DNA of 64,000 nt from Solibacillus faecavium (GCF_014836905.1 NZ_JACSPZ010000001.1:1-64000), one strand, 5' to 3'. Shown: positions 51,575 to 61,831, counted from the stretch's first letter. Program-made: numbers and translations. Notes: generated by a model from the letters alone, not told the origin.

Positions 51575-51855
51575 GTTTCTCCTCCTCAAATGGAAAGAAA
51601 ACAAAAAATACCCTTCTATCCATAATTAGACAGAAAGGTAGTGTCGTAAGTAAATGAAATACATTTCATACTTAATTTTAAATAAAGAGAATGAAATGAT
51701 TTTAATTTACAGCGCGTGTGTTTTCTTCCGTCTCTGTCTTGTGTAGATCAAAGCAGATAATTTTATAGTAGACTAGCAAAATAGGTACAGTTCTTAGTTG
51801 ATACTGTCCTAGAGCTACTATAACAATTTTGAAAGAAAACGTACAGCATATTTAA

Positions 51856-52839
51856 TTACAATATTTCGATATCAGCAGAGTATATACCTTTAACTTCACC
51901 GTTTGCCTGACGGATTTCAAGCACACCGTTTTCAGTTATACTGATTGCCTCTCCTTCAACAACTTCCCGTAAAGTCGTTGCTTTTACTCTTTTTCCTATC
52001 GTACCGGAAGACTCTTCCCATAGTGTTTTAATGAAACCGAAGCCGTTTTTCACATACATATCACTATAGTGCTCTAAAAAATCAAGGACATTTGCAACTA
52101 GATGTACACGCTCAATCGGCTCACCTTCTTCAATTGCAATTGAAGTTGCAATCGACTGTAGAGCCTCTGGAAAATCATCCATTTGTTGATTTACATTGAT
52201 CCCGATACCAATTAACAAAGCCTGAATCCGATCTGCTTCTGCAACCATCTCGGTTAAAATCCCCGTCGTTTTTTTACCTTTAATTAAAATATCATTAGGC
52301 CATTTAATTTCAGGAGTAAAATTCTTAAACATAGCTTTCATGGCGTTTACAACTGCTACCGCTGTAACAAGTGTAAACTGCGGGGCTTGATGGGGGGCAA
52401 TTTCAGGGCGAATGATAATCGTCATCCAGATACCTTTCCCTTCCGATGATTCCCATTCACGCATCATGCGTCCACGTCCTGCTGTTTGATGCTCTGCAAT
52501 TATAACCGTGCCATCAGGTGCACCTTCTCTTACAAGCTCATGGGCAACTAGCTGTGTTGATTCTACACTTTCAAAATAATGCACCTGTCGACCATAACGG
52601 GTTGTTTTTAAAAATTGTTGTAATTGACCCATATCGACTTTATCCGGTACTGTCACAAGCTTATAACCTCTTTTTTTTACCGTTTCAAACTCATAGCCTT
52701 CTTGCTTCAATGTTTGCAGGTGTTTCCAAATAGCCGTTCTTGATACTTGAAGCTCATCTGCTAACACTTGCCCTGAAATCGGTTCTCCGTTCGCATTTAA
52801 AAAACGTTTTAATATTTCATCCTTCATCGTGAAATGCAT
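51856..52839 (-). CDS. birA: Bifunctional biotin-protein ligase/repressor BirA
   Basis: A 327-residue protein. The N-terminal winged helix (about 1-70, ISGQVLADELQVSRTAIWKH) can bind DNA at bio operators. The ligase core has TAGRGRMMREWES (biotinyl-AMP loop) and KWPNDILIKGKKTTGILTE, and a C-terminal SH3-like domain follows. It attaches biotin to carboxylases and represses biotin genes when biotin is plentiful. ATG 52839 follows AAAGGAATGG and overlaps the end of cca by 23 bp. Confidence 0.95.
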   Translation of the reverse strand: MHFTMKDEILKRFLNANGEPISGQVLADELQVSRTAIWKHLQTLKQEGYEFETVKKRGYKLVTVPDKVDMGQLQQFLKTTRYGRQVHYFESVESTQLVAHELVREGAPDGTVIIAEHQTAGRGRMMREWESSEGKGIWMTIIIRPEIAPHQAPQFTLVTAVAVVNAMKAMFKNFTPEIKWPNDILIKGKKTTGILTEMVAEADRIQALLIGIGINVNQQMDDFPEALQSIATSIAIEEGEPIERVHLVANVLDFLEHYSDMYVKNGFGFIKTLWEESSGTIGKRVKATTLREVVEGEAISITENGVLEIRQANGEVKGIYSADIEIL

Positions 52840-54001
52840 GAAACCATTCCTTTAATTGTTGTTTATCATTTTCTACTTCTCTGTTTAAGACAGCCAAAAT
52901 CGCCGCATCCAAAGTCCTTTTAATCCACGCGCCACGCTTTTCTGAAGACCACTCCATTAGATCTCTGCCGGAAATAGCAAGTTCACTTACATGCTGTATC
53001 GGTAATGCGCTTTTTCGATAAACTAAATCATCAAATGAAAAAGGCAGAACATTATTTTGCCATTTTGCAAATTGACAGGCAGTTTCTAAAACAGATAAAT
53101 CATAGCGCAATAAATCAATCGGTGATATTTCATTTAGTAAGCATTCATATGCACCTAAAACACCCTTTGTAAACAGTTTATCTTTATTTGAACAGCGATA
53201 CGCCGAAAGTAAAGAAAGGTCACTTTCATTTACTAGACAAAAGTAGGCCCATCCAACTTGCCGATCTTCTGAGTAAAACTTGGTCCAACTATGATGATTG
53301 AATTTACCAGGTAAATAGTTGCTTAATGATGTATTTTCAATATACTCAATTCCCATTTGGGTATGTTTGGATGTAAAAATTTTTGAGAGCTCCACTTGAA
53401 TTCGTTCGATTGAAATATATGAGATGGTAGATGCTTTTTGATGAATGGCCTGCAAAGTTTGATGTTCAATCGAGAATTGGAGCTGTGAGGCAAATCGCAC
53501 AGCGCGCAGCATTCGAAGCGCGTCCTCTTCAAATCGCTGAAGTGGCTCACCGACAGCACAAATTACTTTATTATCAATATGCTGACGTCCATTATAATAA
53601 TCAATATAGTCACCTGATTTGCTAAGTGCCATAGCATTCATCGTAAAATCACGACGCTTTAAATCTTCTTTTAAGTTGCGGACAAAATGAACCGCATCCG
53701 GACGGCGGTGGTCGCTATAACCTGATTCAGTTCGATATGTCGTCACTTCAATCGGTTCCCCAAAATCAAGGACAAGCACAGTACCATGGGCTATCCCTAC
53801 GTCTATTGTATGGGTAAAAATCGCCTGAACTTCTTCTGGTAATGCGCTTGTCGCAATATCAACATCATTATTCTCTTTTTTTAAATAATAATCGCGGACT
53901 GCCCCACCTACTATATACGCTTCAAATCCTGCCTGCTCTATCGTATTGATGACTTTCTTAGCTGCTTGCCAGTGCATTTTTTTCTTGAACCACTCTTTCA
54001 T
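52817..54001 (-). CDS. cca: CCA tRNA nucleotidyltransferase
   Basis: A 394-residue class II enzyme that adds or repairs the 3'-CCA end of tRNA. Motifs: YIVGGAVRDYYL, NDVDIATSALPEE (metal-binding Asp pair), RRDFTMNAMA and EEDALRMLRAVRFASQ. The length matches B. subtilis Cca. The start overlaps bshA by 44 bp; ATG 54001 lacks a good ribosome site, and ATG 53977 is an alternative. The order bshA-cca-birA is conserved. Confidence 0.95.
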   Translation of the reverse strand: MKEWFKKKMHWQAAKKVINTIEQAGFEAYIVGGAVRDYYLKKENNDVDIATSALPEEVQAIFTHTIDVGIAHGTVLVLDFGEPIEVTTYRTESGYSDHRRPDAVHFVRNLKEDLKRRDFTMNAMALSKSGDYIDYYNGRQHIDNKVICAVGEPLQRFEEDALRMLRAVRFASQLQFSIEHQTLQAIHQKASTISYISIERIQVELSKIFTSKHTQMGIEYIENTSLSNYLPGKFNHHSWTKFYSEDRQVGWAYFCLVNESDLSLLSAYRCSNKDKLFTKGVLGAYECLLNEISPIDLLRYDLSVLETACQFAKWQNNVLPFSFDDLVYRKSALPIQHVSELAISGRDLMEWSSEKRGAWIKRTLDAAILAVLNREVENDKQQLKEWFHAFHDEG

Positions 54002-55109
54002 AAATTCGCTCGTATTGTTCTACCATTTTCGATTCGTGGAATTGTTCACGTACTGCCTGCAATGCTGCCAGTTTGAATGCTGCATGTTTTACTTCATCCT
54101 GCAATAATTCGACTGCATAATCAGCGACCGATTGTGTATCGCCAAGAGGAACTAAATAGCCATTCACTCCATGATTAATCACTTCCGGAATACCACCAAT
54201 TGCTGTACCGATTCCAGGGACTCCACATGCCATTGCCTCTAATAGTACTAATCCAAAAGATTCCTTCTCAGAAAGCAGTAACTTCAGATCACTAATCGCA
54301 AAGAGCTCAGTAATATTTTCCTGTTTCCCTAAAAATAAAATATCATCTTTATATGGCGACACTTTAACAAGATCGGTTACACGATGTTTTTCAGGTCCAT
54401 CTCCAACTAACAGTAATTTAGCAGGCATTCTTTCTCGGATTTTCAAAAAAGAATCTACAACATCTGGTAAATTTTTTATTTTGCGGAAATTTGAAATATG
54501 AATGATTACTTTTTCATGTGGCAAAATACCAAATTGCTCTTTTAAATTTCCTGGATCTACTGGTTTAAACACATTGTCATCGACAAAATTATATATTGTT
54601 TCGATTTTCTGTTTCGTATCTATTAAGGCATATGTCTGCTGTTTTAGTGATTCAGAAACGGCGGTAACAGCATCCGAACAATCAATTCCATATTTAATTG
54701 CCTGAGCTAATGTCGAATCTTCACCTAAAACCGAAATATCCGTCCCATGAAGAGTCGTAACGATGCCAAAATTCTCACCACTCATATGTCTTGCTAATAC
54801 GGCACAAACAGCATGAGGAATTGCATAATGCACATGTAATATATCTAGTTTTTCTTCCTTAATAACATCGGCCATTTTACTTGCTAATGCAATATCGTAT
54901 GGTGGGTATTGAAATACTGAGTAATTATTTACTTCAACTTCATGGAAAAAAACATTTGGATAAATTTTATTAAGCCGAAATGGTACGCTCGATGTAATAA
55001 AGTGAATTTCATGTCCCCGTTCCGCTAGCATCTTTCCAAGTTCTGTGGCGATAACACCAGAACCTCCAACTGTCGGGTAACATGTAATACCAATTTTAAG
55101 TTTTTTCAT
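53958..55109 (-). CDS. bshA: N-acetyl-alpha-D-glucosaminyl L-malate synthase BshA
   Basis: A 383-residue GT4 glycosyltransferase that joins UDP-GlcNAc to L-malate, the first step of bacillithiol. Family marks: ITCYPTVGGSGVIATELGK, FGIVTTLHGTDISVLG, HISNFRKIKN and the EKESFGLVLLEAMACGVPGI nucleotide-sugar site. ATG 55109 follows GATGGGGAGAC. In B. subtilis the deacetylase bshB1 lies between mgsA and bshA; here it is missing, so that step must be encoded elsewhere. Confidence 0.95.
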   Translation of the reverse strand: MKKLKIGITCYPTVGGSGVIATELGKMLAERGHEIHFITSSVPFRLNKIYPNVFFHEVEVNNYSVFQYPPYDIALASKMADVIKEEKLDILHVHYAIPHAVCAVLARHMSGENFGIVTTLHGTDISVLGEDSTLAQAIKYGIDCSDAVTAVSESLKQQTYALIDTKQKIETIYNFVDDNVFKPVDPGNLKEQFGILPHEKVIIHISNFRKIKNLPDVVDSFLKIRERMPAKLLLVGDGPEKHRVTDLVKVSPYKDDILFLGKQENITELFAISDLKLLLSEKESFGLVLLEAMACGVPGIGTAIGGIPEVINHGVNGYLVPLGDTQSVADYAVELLQDEVKHAAFKLAALQAVREQFHESKMVEQYERIYERVVQEKNALASS

Positions 55110-55196
55110 TAGTCTCCCCATCCTCTCAACAATACGATTAACTTTCGTTAGTAAATATTTTACCGCAATTATGCTTTAGCATGATTACTTTATTCA

Positions 55197-55601
55197 CTAT
55201 TTTCTGCGTTCCGCTAAAATGCGCCAATCGACAAATCCTTCCTGCAGGCCCTTTAGTAAAATTTCTGCAGTCCCCATATTTGTCGCAAGGGGAATATGAT
55301 ATAAATCACATAATCGTACTAATGCCATAACATCCGGCTCATGTGGCTGTGCAGTCAATGGGTCGCGGAAGAAAAAAACCATATCCATATCATTGTTCGC
55401 TATCATAGCACCTATTTGTTGGTCCCCTCCTAATGGACCCGAACGGAATTTTGTAATGTCAAGCCCTGTTTCAGCTTCAATCATTGTACCAGTAGTACCT
55501 GTTGCATACAGATCATGCTCTTCCAAAATATCCCGATATGCAATGGCAAATTGAATTAAATTGTCCTTTTTTCGATCATGTGCAATTAATGCAATTTTCA
55601 T
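55197..55601 (-). CDS. mgsA: Methylglyoxal synthase
   Basis: A 134-residue enzyme that makes methylglyoxal from dihydroxyacetone phosphate. It has the phosphate loop [29 protein letters not shown] and [15 protein letters not shown] with the catalytic Asp. ATG 55601 is preferred over an ATG nine bases upstream on ribosome-site spacing. It follows dapB by 16 bp. Bacillithiol made with the neighbouring bshA detoxifies methylglyoxal, a sensible pairing. Confidence 0.95.
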   Translation of the reverse strand: MKIALIAHDRKKDNLIQFAIAYRDILEEHDLYATGTTGTMIEAETGLDITKFRSGPLGGDQQIGAMIANNDMDMVFFFRDPLTAQPHEPDVMALVRLCDLYHIPLATNMGTAEILLKGLQEGFVDWRILAERRK

Positions 55602-55617
55602 AAATTTCATCCCATTT

Positions 55618-56415
55618 CTAAATGATGTTCTCTAATCCGTATATTAATGTATTGCAATTCATAACTTTTTCAATACTAAATGTAACTCCACCCATAAAGC
55701 TACCTCGATTTAAAGAATCATGACGGATTGTTAATAATTCACCTGTCCCACCAAACAAAACTTGTTGATGTGCTACTAAACCGGGTAGGCGAACGGAATG
55801 AACATGCATGCCTTCTATATTTGCACCTCTAGCACCAGTATGTGTTTCTTTTTCATCCGGATGACCTTGTTCTTTAGTGTTTCTAACTTCACTAATCATT
55901 TGGGCCGTTTTAATTCCGGTACCAGATGGCGCATCCAGCTTTTGATCGTGATGCATTTCTATTATTTCGACATCCGGGAAATACTTCGCAGCCTCTTTAG
56001 CAAATTTCATCATTAATATTGCACCGATAGCAAAATTCGGAGCAATAATACAGCCTAATTGTTTTTCTTTTGCTAATTGTTGTAATTCCTCAAGCTGCTC
56101 ATCTGTAAAACCTGTTGTCCCAACAACTGGCCGTACATTATGTAATAATGCTTGTTTAGTTCTTTCAAAAACGAAATGTGGATTCGTTAAATCGACAAGC
56201 ACATCTGGCTTTGTATCTCGTACAAGTTCCGGGAAATTCGTATAAATTGGAACTTCATATTGTTTTGGAAACTCATCCAATTCTCCTAGCGTTGTGCCGA
56301 CGTCTTTGTAATCCAGAGCAGCAACCAATTCCATTCCATCATTTTTAATTATCGTATGAACTGCTTCCATACCCATTTTACCTCGTGCACCAGCAATTGC
56401 GACTTTAATTGTCAT
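55618..56415 (-). CDS. dapB: 4-hydroxy-tetrahydrodipicolinate reductase
   Basis: A 265-residue NAD(P)H-dependent enzyme of lysine/diaminopimelate synthesis. It has the Rossmann motif [11 protein letters not shown], the GTTGFT loop and the substrate site [14 protein letters not shown] with catalytic His-His and Lys. Its product feeds meso-diaminopimelate for peptidoglycan, dipicolinate and lysine. It is the first gene of the dapB-mgsA-bshA-cca-birA run on this strand. Confidence 0.96.
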   Translation of the reverse strand: MTIKVAIAGARGKMGMEAVHTIIKNDGMELVAALDYKDVGTTLGELDEFPKQYEVPIYTNFPELVRDTKPDVLVDLTNPHFVFERTKQALLHNVRPVVGTTGFTDEQLEELQQLAKEKQLGCIIAPNFAIGAILMMKFAKEAAKYFPDVEIIEMHHDQKLDAPSGTGIKTAQMISEVRNTKEQGHPDEKETHTGARGANIEGMHVHSVRLPGLVAHQQVLFGGTGELLTIRHDSLNRGSFMGGVTFSIEKVMNCNTLIYGLENII

Positions 56416-56630
56416 TACATAAAACTCCTTTGAACTTTAGTTAATACAGTATTTCTATATTTTTTGACTATAATCATAATTAGTTTTCAATAATATGTTC
56501 ACAGGCACAAATAATGATTCGTTTTAGCCCACTGTTGTCAAATACATCGAAATCAAACATAATAAACGATGTAGCCTTTTTCCTGCTTCGACACATATTT
56601 TCTTTCACAATAGATTATAGGAGGATGACA

Positions 56631-57497
56631 ATGCAAGGAATAAAAATAAAAAATATCATCGGGATCCTCATCGGTTCCGCCATCTTTAGTTTTGGCTTTG
56701 TACATTTTAATATGCAAAACCAGCTAGGAGAAGGCGGATTTAGTGGTATTACACTTATTTTATATTTTACACTAAATTGGGACCCAGCATTAATGAATTT
56801 ACTATTAAATATACCAATGTTTATTCTTGGCTGGAAATTGCTCGGTAAAAAATCGTTTATCTATACATTAATCGGCACGATTGGCGTATCTGTTTTCTTG
56901 AAAATCTTTCAAATCTATGAATTTGACATGAATTTGAAGGACGATTTATTTCTCGTGTCCTTATTCGCAGGGGTATTTGTCGGTATCGGTTTAGGTATTG
57001 TTTTCCGCTTTGGCGGGACAACGGGTGGAGTAGATATTTTAGCTCGACTTGCCAATAAATATTTTGGCTGGAGCATGGGGAAAACGATGTTCGGCTTTGA
57101 TTTTTTTGTTATTATCTTTTCTTGGATGACATTTTTAGATGCAAGGTCGATGATGTATACATTAGTAGCTGTCTATGTAGGAGGTCGGGTGATTGACTTC
57201 GTTCAGGAAGGTGCTTATTCAGCAAAAGGTGCATTTATTATTTCTTTACATTCAGATGAAATAGCAGATTTAATTACAAAAAATATGGATCGTGGTGTAA
57301 CGATTTTTGATGGACATGGTCATTTTACGAAAGAACACCGCAATGTTCTCTATTGTGTCGTTTCACGTAGTGAGCTTGTAAGATTAAAATCCATTGTTCA
57401 TTCTATTGACCCTCATGCGTTCGTTACGATTATGGACGTTCATGATGTGTCCGGTGAAGGCTTTACATTAGACGATAAAAAACAACCGCTAGATTAA
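56631..57497 (+). CDS. YitT-family membrane protein
   Basis: A 288-residue protein with about five membrane segments in the N-terminal 190 residues (YitT_membrane; GEGGFSGITLILYF, GGTTGGVDILARL) and a cytoplasmic DUF2179 domain (about 210-285, KGAFIISLHSDEIADLI). The molecular role is unknown. The frame opens 117 bp upstream, but ATG 56631 has ATAGGAGG six bases before it. It is the only plus-strand gene in the last 20 kb of the window, divergent from dapB, and followed by a bidirectional terminator. Confidence 0.88.
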   Translation: MQGIKIKNIIGILIGSAIFSFGFVHFNMQNQLGEGGFSGITLILYFTLNWDPALMNLLLNIPMFILGWKLLGKKSFIYTLIGTIGVSVFLKIFQIYEFDMNLKDDLFLVSLFAGVFVGIGLGIVFRFGGTTGGVDILARLANKYFGWSMGKTMFGFDFFVIIFSWMTFLDARSMMYTLVAVYVGGRVIDFVQEGAYSAKGAFIISLHSDEIADLITKNMDRGVTIFDGHGHFTKEHRNVLYCVVSRSELVRLKSIVHSIDPHAFVTIMDVHDVSGEGFTLDDKKQPLD

Positions 57498-57539
57498 AAT
57501 GAATAAATAACGGGATAACATCCAAGTAAATGGAAGCAC

Positions 57540-57574
57540 AAAAAAAGCAATTGCACCGTGCAATTGCTTTTTTT
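57540..57574. terminator. Bidirectional terminator between yitT-like gene and yugP
   Basis: A stem GCAATTGCA/TGCAATTGC with a 3-nt loop and seven A/T on either side serves both convergent genes. Confidence 0.92.
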
Positions 57575-57614
57575 CATGAACTGGAACTTAATATGTTCCG
57601 GCCAGTTTTCTTTA

Positions 57615-58295
57615 TTAATCGTCTGAAGTCATGCCAGTGTAAATTAAGATTAAACGTAATAGCTCCATTACTGCTACAGCAGCTGCTGCTACATATGTCA
57701 TTGCTGCCGCATTTAATACTTTACGTGCAGAACGTTCTTCCGTATTGTTAATAATCCCTAAAGAAACGACTTCGTTCATAGCTCGTTTCGATGCATCAAA
57801 CTCGACTGGTAACGTAACTAATTGGAATACAACACCTGCTGCTAATAATGCAATACCTAGCAATAGGAAACCTGATAAAGATGAAAAAATACCAATTAAC
57901 ACGAAAATCCATGACATATTTGAAGAGAAACTAGCCAATGGCACTAATTTTGAACGTAATGTTAAAAACGAATATGCATCCGCATGTTGCATCGCATGAC
58001 CTACTTCGTGCGCTGCTACAGCTGTACCTGCGATCGAAGAGTTGTAATAGTTGTCTTCTGATAACGCAACTGTTTTAGTTGCGGGATTGTAGTGGTCCGC
58101 TAAATAACCTTGTGTTGGTACGACACGCACATCTGTTAAGCCGTGCTGGTCTAAAATGTAACGTGCTACTTGCGCCCCTGTCATACCCTTTTCAGCAGAC
58201 ACTTTTGCAAATTTCTTATACGTACTTTTTACCTTCATTTGTGCGTACAACGGCAATAGCATAATGATGATAAAATAAACGATATACATTCCCAT
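57615..58295 (-). CDS. yugP: YugP-type zinc metallopeptidase
   Basis: A 226-residue membrane protein. The first membrane segment (about 3-18) is followed by a domain with the zinc motif HEVGHAMQHA near residue 95 and, later, VEFDASKRA, which may give the third ligand. Two further membrane segments lie around 125-160, and a C-terminal one near 205. The family is annotated as peptidase with unknown substrates. It takes the place of ypjB in the B. subtilis order. Confidence 0.85.
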   Translation of the reverse strand: MGMYIVYFIIIMLLPLYAQMKVKSTYKKFAKVSAEKGMTGAQVARYILDQHGLTDVRVVPTQGYLADHYNPATKTVALSEDNYYNSSIAGTAVAAHEVGHAMQHADAYSFLTLRSKLVPLASFSSNMSWIFVLIGIFSSLSGFLLLGIALLAAGVVFQLVTLPVEFDASKRAMNEVVSLGIINNTEERSARKVLNAAAMTYVAAAAVAVMELLRLILIYTGMTSDD

Positions 58296-58345
58296 TTCCG
58301 AACTCCCTTTCTATATCTTCAATTCTCTTTAATTTTAAAGGCTTT

Positions 58346-58945
58346 TTACTGTTGTTGCAAATATTCGCGCTTGCGACTTTCTAAAAAAGCGAGCATTATA
58401 CATGCAATAGATAGCCAAAATGTGAAGTAGCCAATTTCACTTGGATATTGGTTGATCACACGGTAAAACGGCATTTGACCAAATAAATAGTCAATCACGT
58501 CATTATGCAGTGTCCAAATGGCCCCAACCATCACGTGCCACATTTTAAAACGATATTTCGGTAAATATAAAACTGCCTGAACAGCCATTAAGAAATGTGA
58601 TGCTACAAGCATCCACCCAACTGCACCTAATTCCCCGGTTTCAGCCAATGTAAGAAGATTCATTACAACAGCCCATAAGCCATATTTAATGAGCGTAATA
58701 AGTGCTAGCACTTCCATTAGTTTGTAGTTTTTCCCTAATAGCCACCCAATAATGGCAAAGCAGAAAAATAAACTCGCAGTTGGAGAATCTGGAACGAAAA
58801 TGTAATAAATCGGATCTGTAGCTGCAAGCTGCCCTTTATACCAATAGTATCCGTAAATTGTACCGAATAAGTTAACAACAAGCAATAAGCTTAAAAAGGC
58901 ACGGTGGTTCATTAAATGCCATAATTGCATAATATATGCTTTCAT
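58346..58945 (-). CDS. ypjA: YpjA-type DUF1405 membrane protein
   Basis: A 199-residue protein with five or six hydrophobic segments, for example LSLLLVVNLFGTIYGYYWY near the N-terminus, and the DUF1405 stretch HNDVIDYLFGQMP. Function is unknown. It lies behind qcrABC, as ypjA does in B. subtilis, with a terminator between, so it probably has its own promoter. Confidence 0.88.
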   Translation of the reverse strand: MKAYIMQLWHLMNHRAFLSLLLVVNLFGTIYGYYWYKGQLAATDPIYYIFVPDSPTASLFFCFAIIGWLLGKNYKLMEVLALITLIKYGLWAVVMNLLTLAETGELGAVGWMLVASHFLMAVQAVLYLPKYRFKMWHVMVGAIWTLHNDVIDYLFGQMPFYRVINQYPSEIGYFTFWLSIACIMLAFLESRKREYLQQQ

Positions 58946-59140
58946 TTTTTCTCCTTCTTTTCATAATAAATCTTCATTTCATATGTATTTTGTGCAACTT
59001 ACATAAACAATGTACGTCTTTTATTATAAACATGCTTTAGGCGAGAAGCAAAATTTTCCTTTAATTTTGAACATAGAATCTTTGTTGTCAAATAATGAAA
59101 ATCTTTGACTCTAATTAATATATTTCTAGTAATCTATCAA

Positions 59141-59170
59141 AAAAAGAGAGTCAGAATTCTGACCCTCTCT
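59141..59170 (-). terminator. Terminator of qcrABC
   Basis: On the minus strand AGAGAGGGTCAGAATTCTGACTCTCT (one mismatch) is followed by a T-run. Confidence 0.9.
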
Positions 59171-59183
59171 AAATTAAATATTA

Positions 59184-59978
59184 TTATTCTGCTTCTTTTA
59201 ATCCAGCAATAAATTCAGCTAAAACTTGAAGCTCTTCATCAGTACCTGTAAAAGTTCCTGCTGGCATACCACCACGACCATTTACAATTACTTCTTGTAC
59301 TTCTTCTGCTGTTAATTCATTACCTAAAAGCATTGGACCTGATACACCAGCTAAGTCTCCACCGTGACAGCCAATACATGAAGCTTGTGCTTGGTAAATT
59401 TCATAGCCTTCAGAAGTTTCGTCGACTTCAACATCAGGTAATAGTCCTAAGTGTTTATCCGTAATTTCACCTTGTGCATCAACCGCATCCCAATCAGTTG
59501 CGTCTACAGATTCCCAAGTTGTATAAATAAGTGCTGCTACTGCTAACAACATGAAAGCTGTCGGTAATGGACGTTTTGACGGACGACGTTCAGGTGTTGT
59601 ATCTAAAAATGGTATTAATGCTAATGCACCGAATGCAATACCTGGAATAACCATAGCTCCAATTACATTATATGGACCAGATGCATAAGTATATTTTAAT
59701 AATTGGTACATCGATAAGAAATACCAGTCCGGTAACGGAATATAAGATGCATTAGTTGGATCTGCCGGACCCTCTAGTGGTGAAGGATGTGCGACAGTTA
59801 ATAGTAAATAACCGATTAAGAAAACTGCTCCTACCATCCACTCTTTTAATAAGAAGTCAGGCCAGAAAGCTTCTGTTTTCCCTGGATATTCGGTATAATC
59901 TTTCGGCACGTTCGGCATACGGTTATTCGCTTTAACACGTGAATCCCCTACGAACTTCATACCTTTTCCGCGTTGCAT
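59184..59978 (-). CDS. qcrC: Menaquinol:cytochrome c reductase cytochrome b/c subunit
   Basis: A 264-residue subunit of the Bacillales bc complex. The N-terminal half resembles subunit IV of cytochrome b6f (three membrane segments, PLPDWYFLSMYQLLKY). The C-terminal half is a fused cytochrome c with the haem motif CIGCH near residue 202 and a methionine ligand, probably in GGMPAGTF. ATG 59978 follows AAGGAGGGG. It closes the qcrABC operon. It passes electrons from menaquinol to cytochrome c at the outer face. Confidence 0.96.
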   Translation of the reverse strand: MQRGKGMKFVGDSRVKANNRMPNVPKDYTEYPGKTEAFWPDFLLKEWMVGAVFLIGYLLLTVAHPSPLEGPADPTNASYIPLPDWYFLSMYQLLKYTYASGPYNVIGAMVIPGIAFGALALIPFLDTTPERRPSKRPLPTAFMLLAVAALIYTTWESVDATDWDAVDAQGEITDKHLGLLPDVEVDETSEGYEIYQAQASCIGCHGGDLAGVSGPMLLGNELTAEEVQEVIVNGRGGMPAGTFTGTDEELQVLAEFIAGLKEAE

Positions 59979-60017
59979 AGTGTCCCCTCCTTAAAAAATC
60001 ATACAATTAGTTTCAGA

Positions 60018-60692
60018 TCATAGAGGTCCTGAAATACCTTGGCGGCGGATCATAATAAAGTGAACTGCCAATAAAGCAAATAGTGCTGCTGGTAAGAAGA
60101 ATACATGAATTGCAAAGAAACGAGTTAATGTTTGCGCACCAATAATTGTAGAATCCCCAGCTAAAAGTGTTTTTATTATTTCTCCTAAAAACGGAACAGA
60201 TGCAGCAATTTCGATACCTACTTTAGTTGCAAATAACGCTTTCATATCCCATGGTAATAAATAACCTGTGAAGCCTAAACCTAACATAATTGCAAAAATA
60301 CCTACACCAACTAACCAGTTTAACTCACGAGGTTTTTTATACGAACCTGTGAAGAATACACGAAGTGTATGTAAGAACATCATAACGATTACTAGAGATG
60401 CCCCCCAATGGTGCATACCACGAACGATTTCACCGAATGCTACTTCGTTTTGTAAATAATAAACTGATTTCCAAGCATTTTCTACGTCTGGTACATAGTA
60501 CATCGTTAAGAACATACCTGATAGAATTTGAATAACTGTAATGAAGAAAGTTAATCCCCCGAAACAGTAAACGAATGCTGAAAAGTGATGGGCAGGGTTA
60601 ACGTGCTCTGGCACTTCGTGGTCGGCAATATCACGCCAAATAGGAGTAATATCTAAACGTTCATCGACCCAATCATAAATTTTATTTAGCAC
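60018..60692 (-). CDS. qcrB: Menaquinol:cytochrome c reductase cytochrome b6 subunit
   Basis: A 224-residue membrane protein with four membrane helices. Haem-ligating histidines are expected in RGMHHWGASLV and in FFAIHVFFLP. The quinol-site sequence GFTGYLLPWDM is present. It matches the N-terminal half of cytochrome b. It is the second gene of the operon, 22 bp after qcrA and about 40 bp before qcrC. Confidence 0.96.
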   Translation of the reverse strand: MLNKIYDWVDERLDITPIWRDIADHEVPEHVNPAHHFSAFVYCFGGLTFFITVIQILSGMFLTMYYVPDVENAWKSVYYLQNEVAFGEIVRGMHHWGASLVIVMMFLHTLRVFFTGSYKKPRELNWLVGVGIFAIMLGLGFTGYLLPWDMKALFATKVGIEIAASVPFLGEIIKTLLAGDSTIIGAQTLTRFFAIHVFFLPAALFALLAVHFIMIRRQGISGPL

Positions 60693-60714
60693 TGTGTCGT
60701 ACCCCCTAACTTAT

Positions 60715-61221
60715 TTAGTTACTGTGTGTGTTTGCGATTTTTTTCCCAAGCATTAAGAAACCATCATTTTCTGACACTTCAAACATATCTAGTGGTCCAA
60801 GTGGCGGTGTACCTTTTACGTTTACACCTGATTTCTCATAACGTCCCGCGTGACATGCACAGAAGAACTGATCTGGGTGTGTTGGATCACTTGCCCAGTT
60901 TACAGTACAACCTAAATGCTTACATACAGGTGATATTGCGACGATTTGATCGCCTTCTTTGTAAACCCAAGCTGCATCAGAAACTTCTGATTTATACCAA
61001 CCATCTGTTTGTTCATACGAGAAGTCAACTTTTACTGGAACTTCTGTAATTTCAGCAGCTTTTTGGCTTGTTTGTACAAAATCTCCTTCTTCTTTCGTTT
61101 GAAGAATTGGGTCAATCGCAAAACGAACCATTGGCATTAACATACCTGCAGCCATAAATCCACCTACGCCAGTAATCGTATACGTTAAAAATTGACGTCT
61201 TGTAACTCGATTCTTACTCAT
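60715..61221 (-). CDS. qcrA: Menaquinol:cytochrome c reductase Rieske subunit
   Basis: A 168-residue iron-sulfur protein. The N-terminus has a Tat-type RRQFLTY motif before a membrane segment. The Rieske 2Fe-2S ligands are in CKHLGCTV and CACHAGRY near the C-terminus. It is the first gene of qcrABC. A clear promoter lies about 80 bp upstream. Confidence 0.97.
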   Translation of the reverse strand: MSKNRVTRRQFLTYTITGVGGFMAAGMLMPMVRFAIDPILQTKEEGDFVQTSQKAAEITEVPVKVDFSYEQTDGWYKSEVSDAAWVYKEGDQIVAISPVCKHLGCTVNWASDPTHPDQFFCACHAGRYEKSGVNVKGTPPLGPLDMFEVSENDGFLMLGKKIANTHSN

Positions 61222-61298
61222 CCTTTTCCCCCCTCTTACTAAAAGGTCAGTCCAACGGACATATACTTTTAAAAATAGTAAATAACTAGGACATATCT

Positions 61299-61327
61299 AT
61301 GATATATCAACTGAATAAGTTGGTCAA
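61299..61327 (-). promoter_or_regulatory. qcrABC promoter
   Basis: On the minus strand TTGACC (61322-61327) and TATCAT (61299-61304) are 17 bp apart. It lies between ypiF and qcrA. Confidence 0.75.
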
Positions 61328-61387
61328 TATAGCATTCATTTCCATATGTGTAGATTGTGAACATTTAATGAAACAAATAGAGTGCAA

Positions 61388-61831
61388 TTATACCCAAATA
61401 TTTGTCAAAGTTGGAATAACTTGTTTCAATTGATCTTCCAATATACGTTGTTTTACTGATTTATCCATAGATTCAAGGGGGATTGAAGGAAGCCAAATAA
61501 TATTTAAAAATTCTTTATATTCTGTCCAACTATGGTCACAAGTTACAAAAATGATAGATTTAAATCCCGCATTCTTTAATTCTTGTTCGATTGATGTAGG
61601 CAAAGTTTTAGATTTTGTGTTAACCGTATAGGAAAACGGGGGGAAGAGCATAAGACGTCCTTTGAATTGCTGTTCTATAAAATTCGTTAAAGACATTAAA
61701 TATTCTGCAGCAGAACTGCTTTGTTTCATTCCTTGTTCTGTAAAATCCAATTGTAAAAGAGGAACAATAGCGGTATCAATAAATTGCTTTTGTGCTTGAA
61801 ATTGTTCTATATCAGTTACTTTAAAATTCAT
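61388..61831 (-). CDS. ypiF: YpiF-type DUF2487 protein
   Basis: A 147-residue soluble protein of the DUF2487 family: LQLDFTEQGMKQ, RLMLFPPFSY and FVTCDHSWTE are recognisable. Function is unknown. ATG 61831 is preferred to the ATG six bases upstream because CAGGAGG then has proper spacing. It lies between reoY and qcrA, as in B. subtilis. Confidence 0.85.
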   Translation of the reverse strand: MNFKVTDIEQFQAQKQFIDTAIVPLLQLDFTEQGMKQSSSAAEYLMSLTNFIEQQFKGRLMLFPPFSYTVNTKSKTLPTSIEQELKNAGFKSIIFVTCDHSWTEYKEFLNIIWLPSIPLESMDKSVKQRILEDQLKQVIPTLTNIWV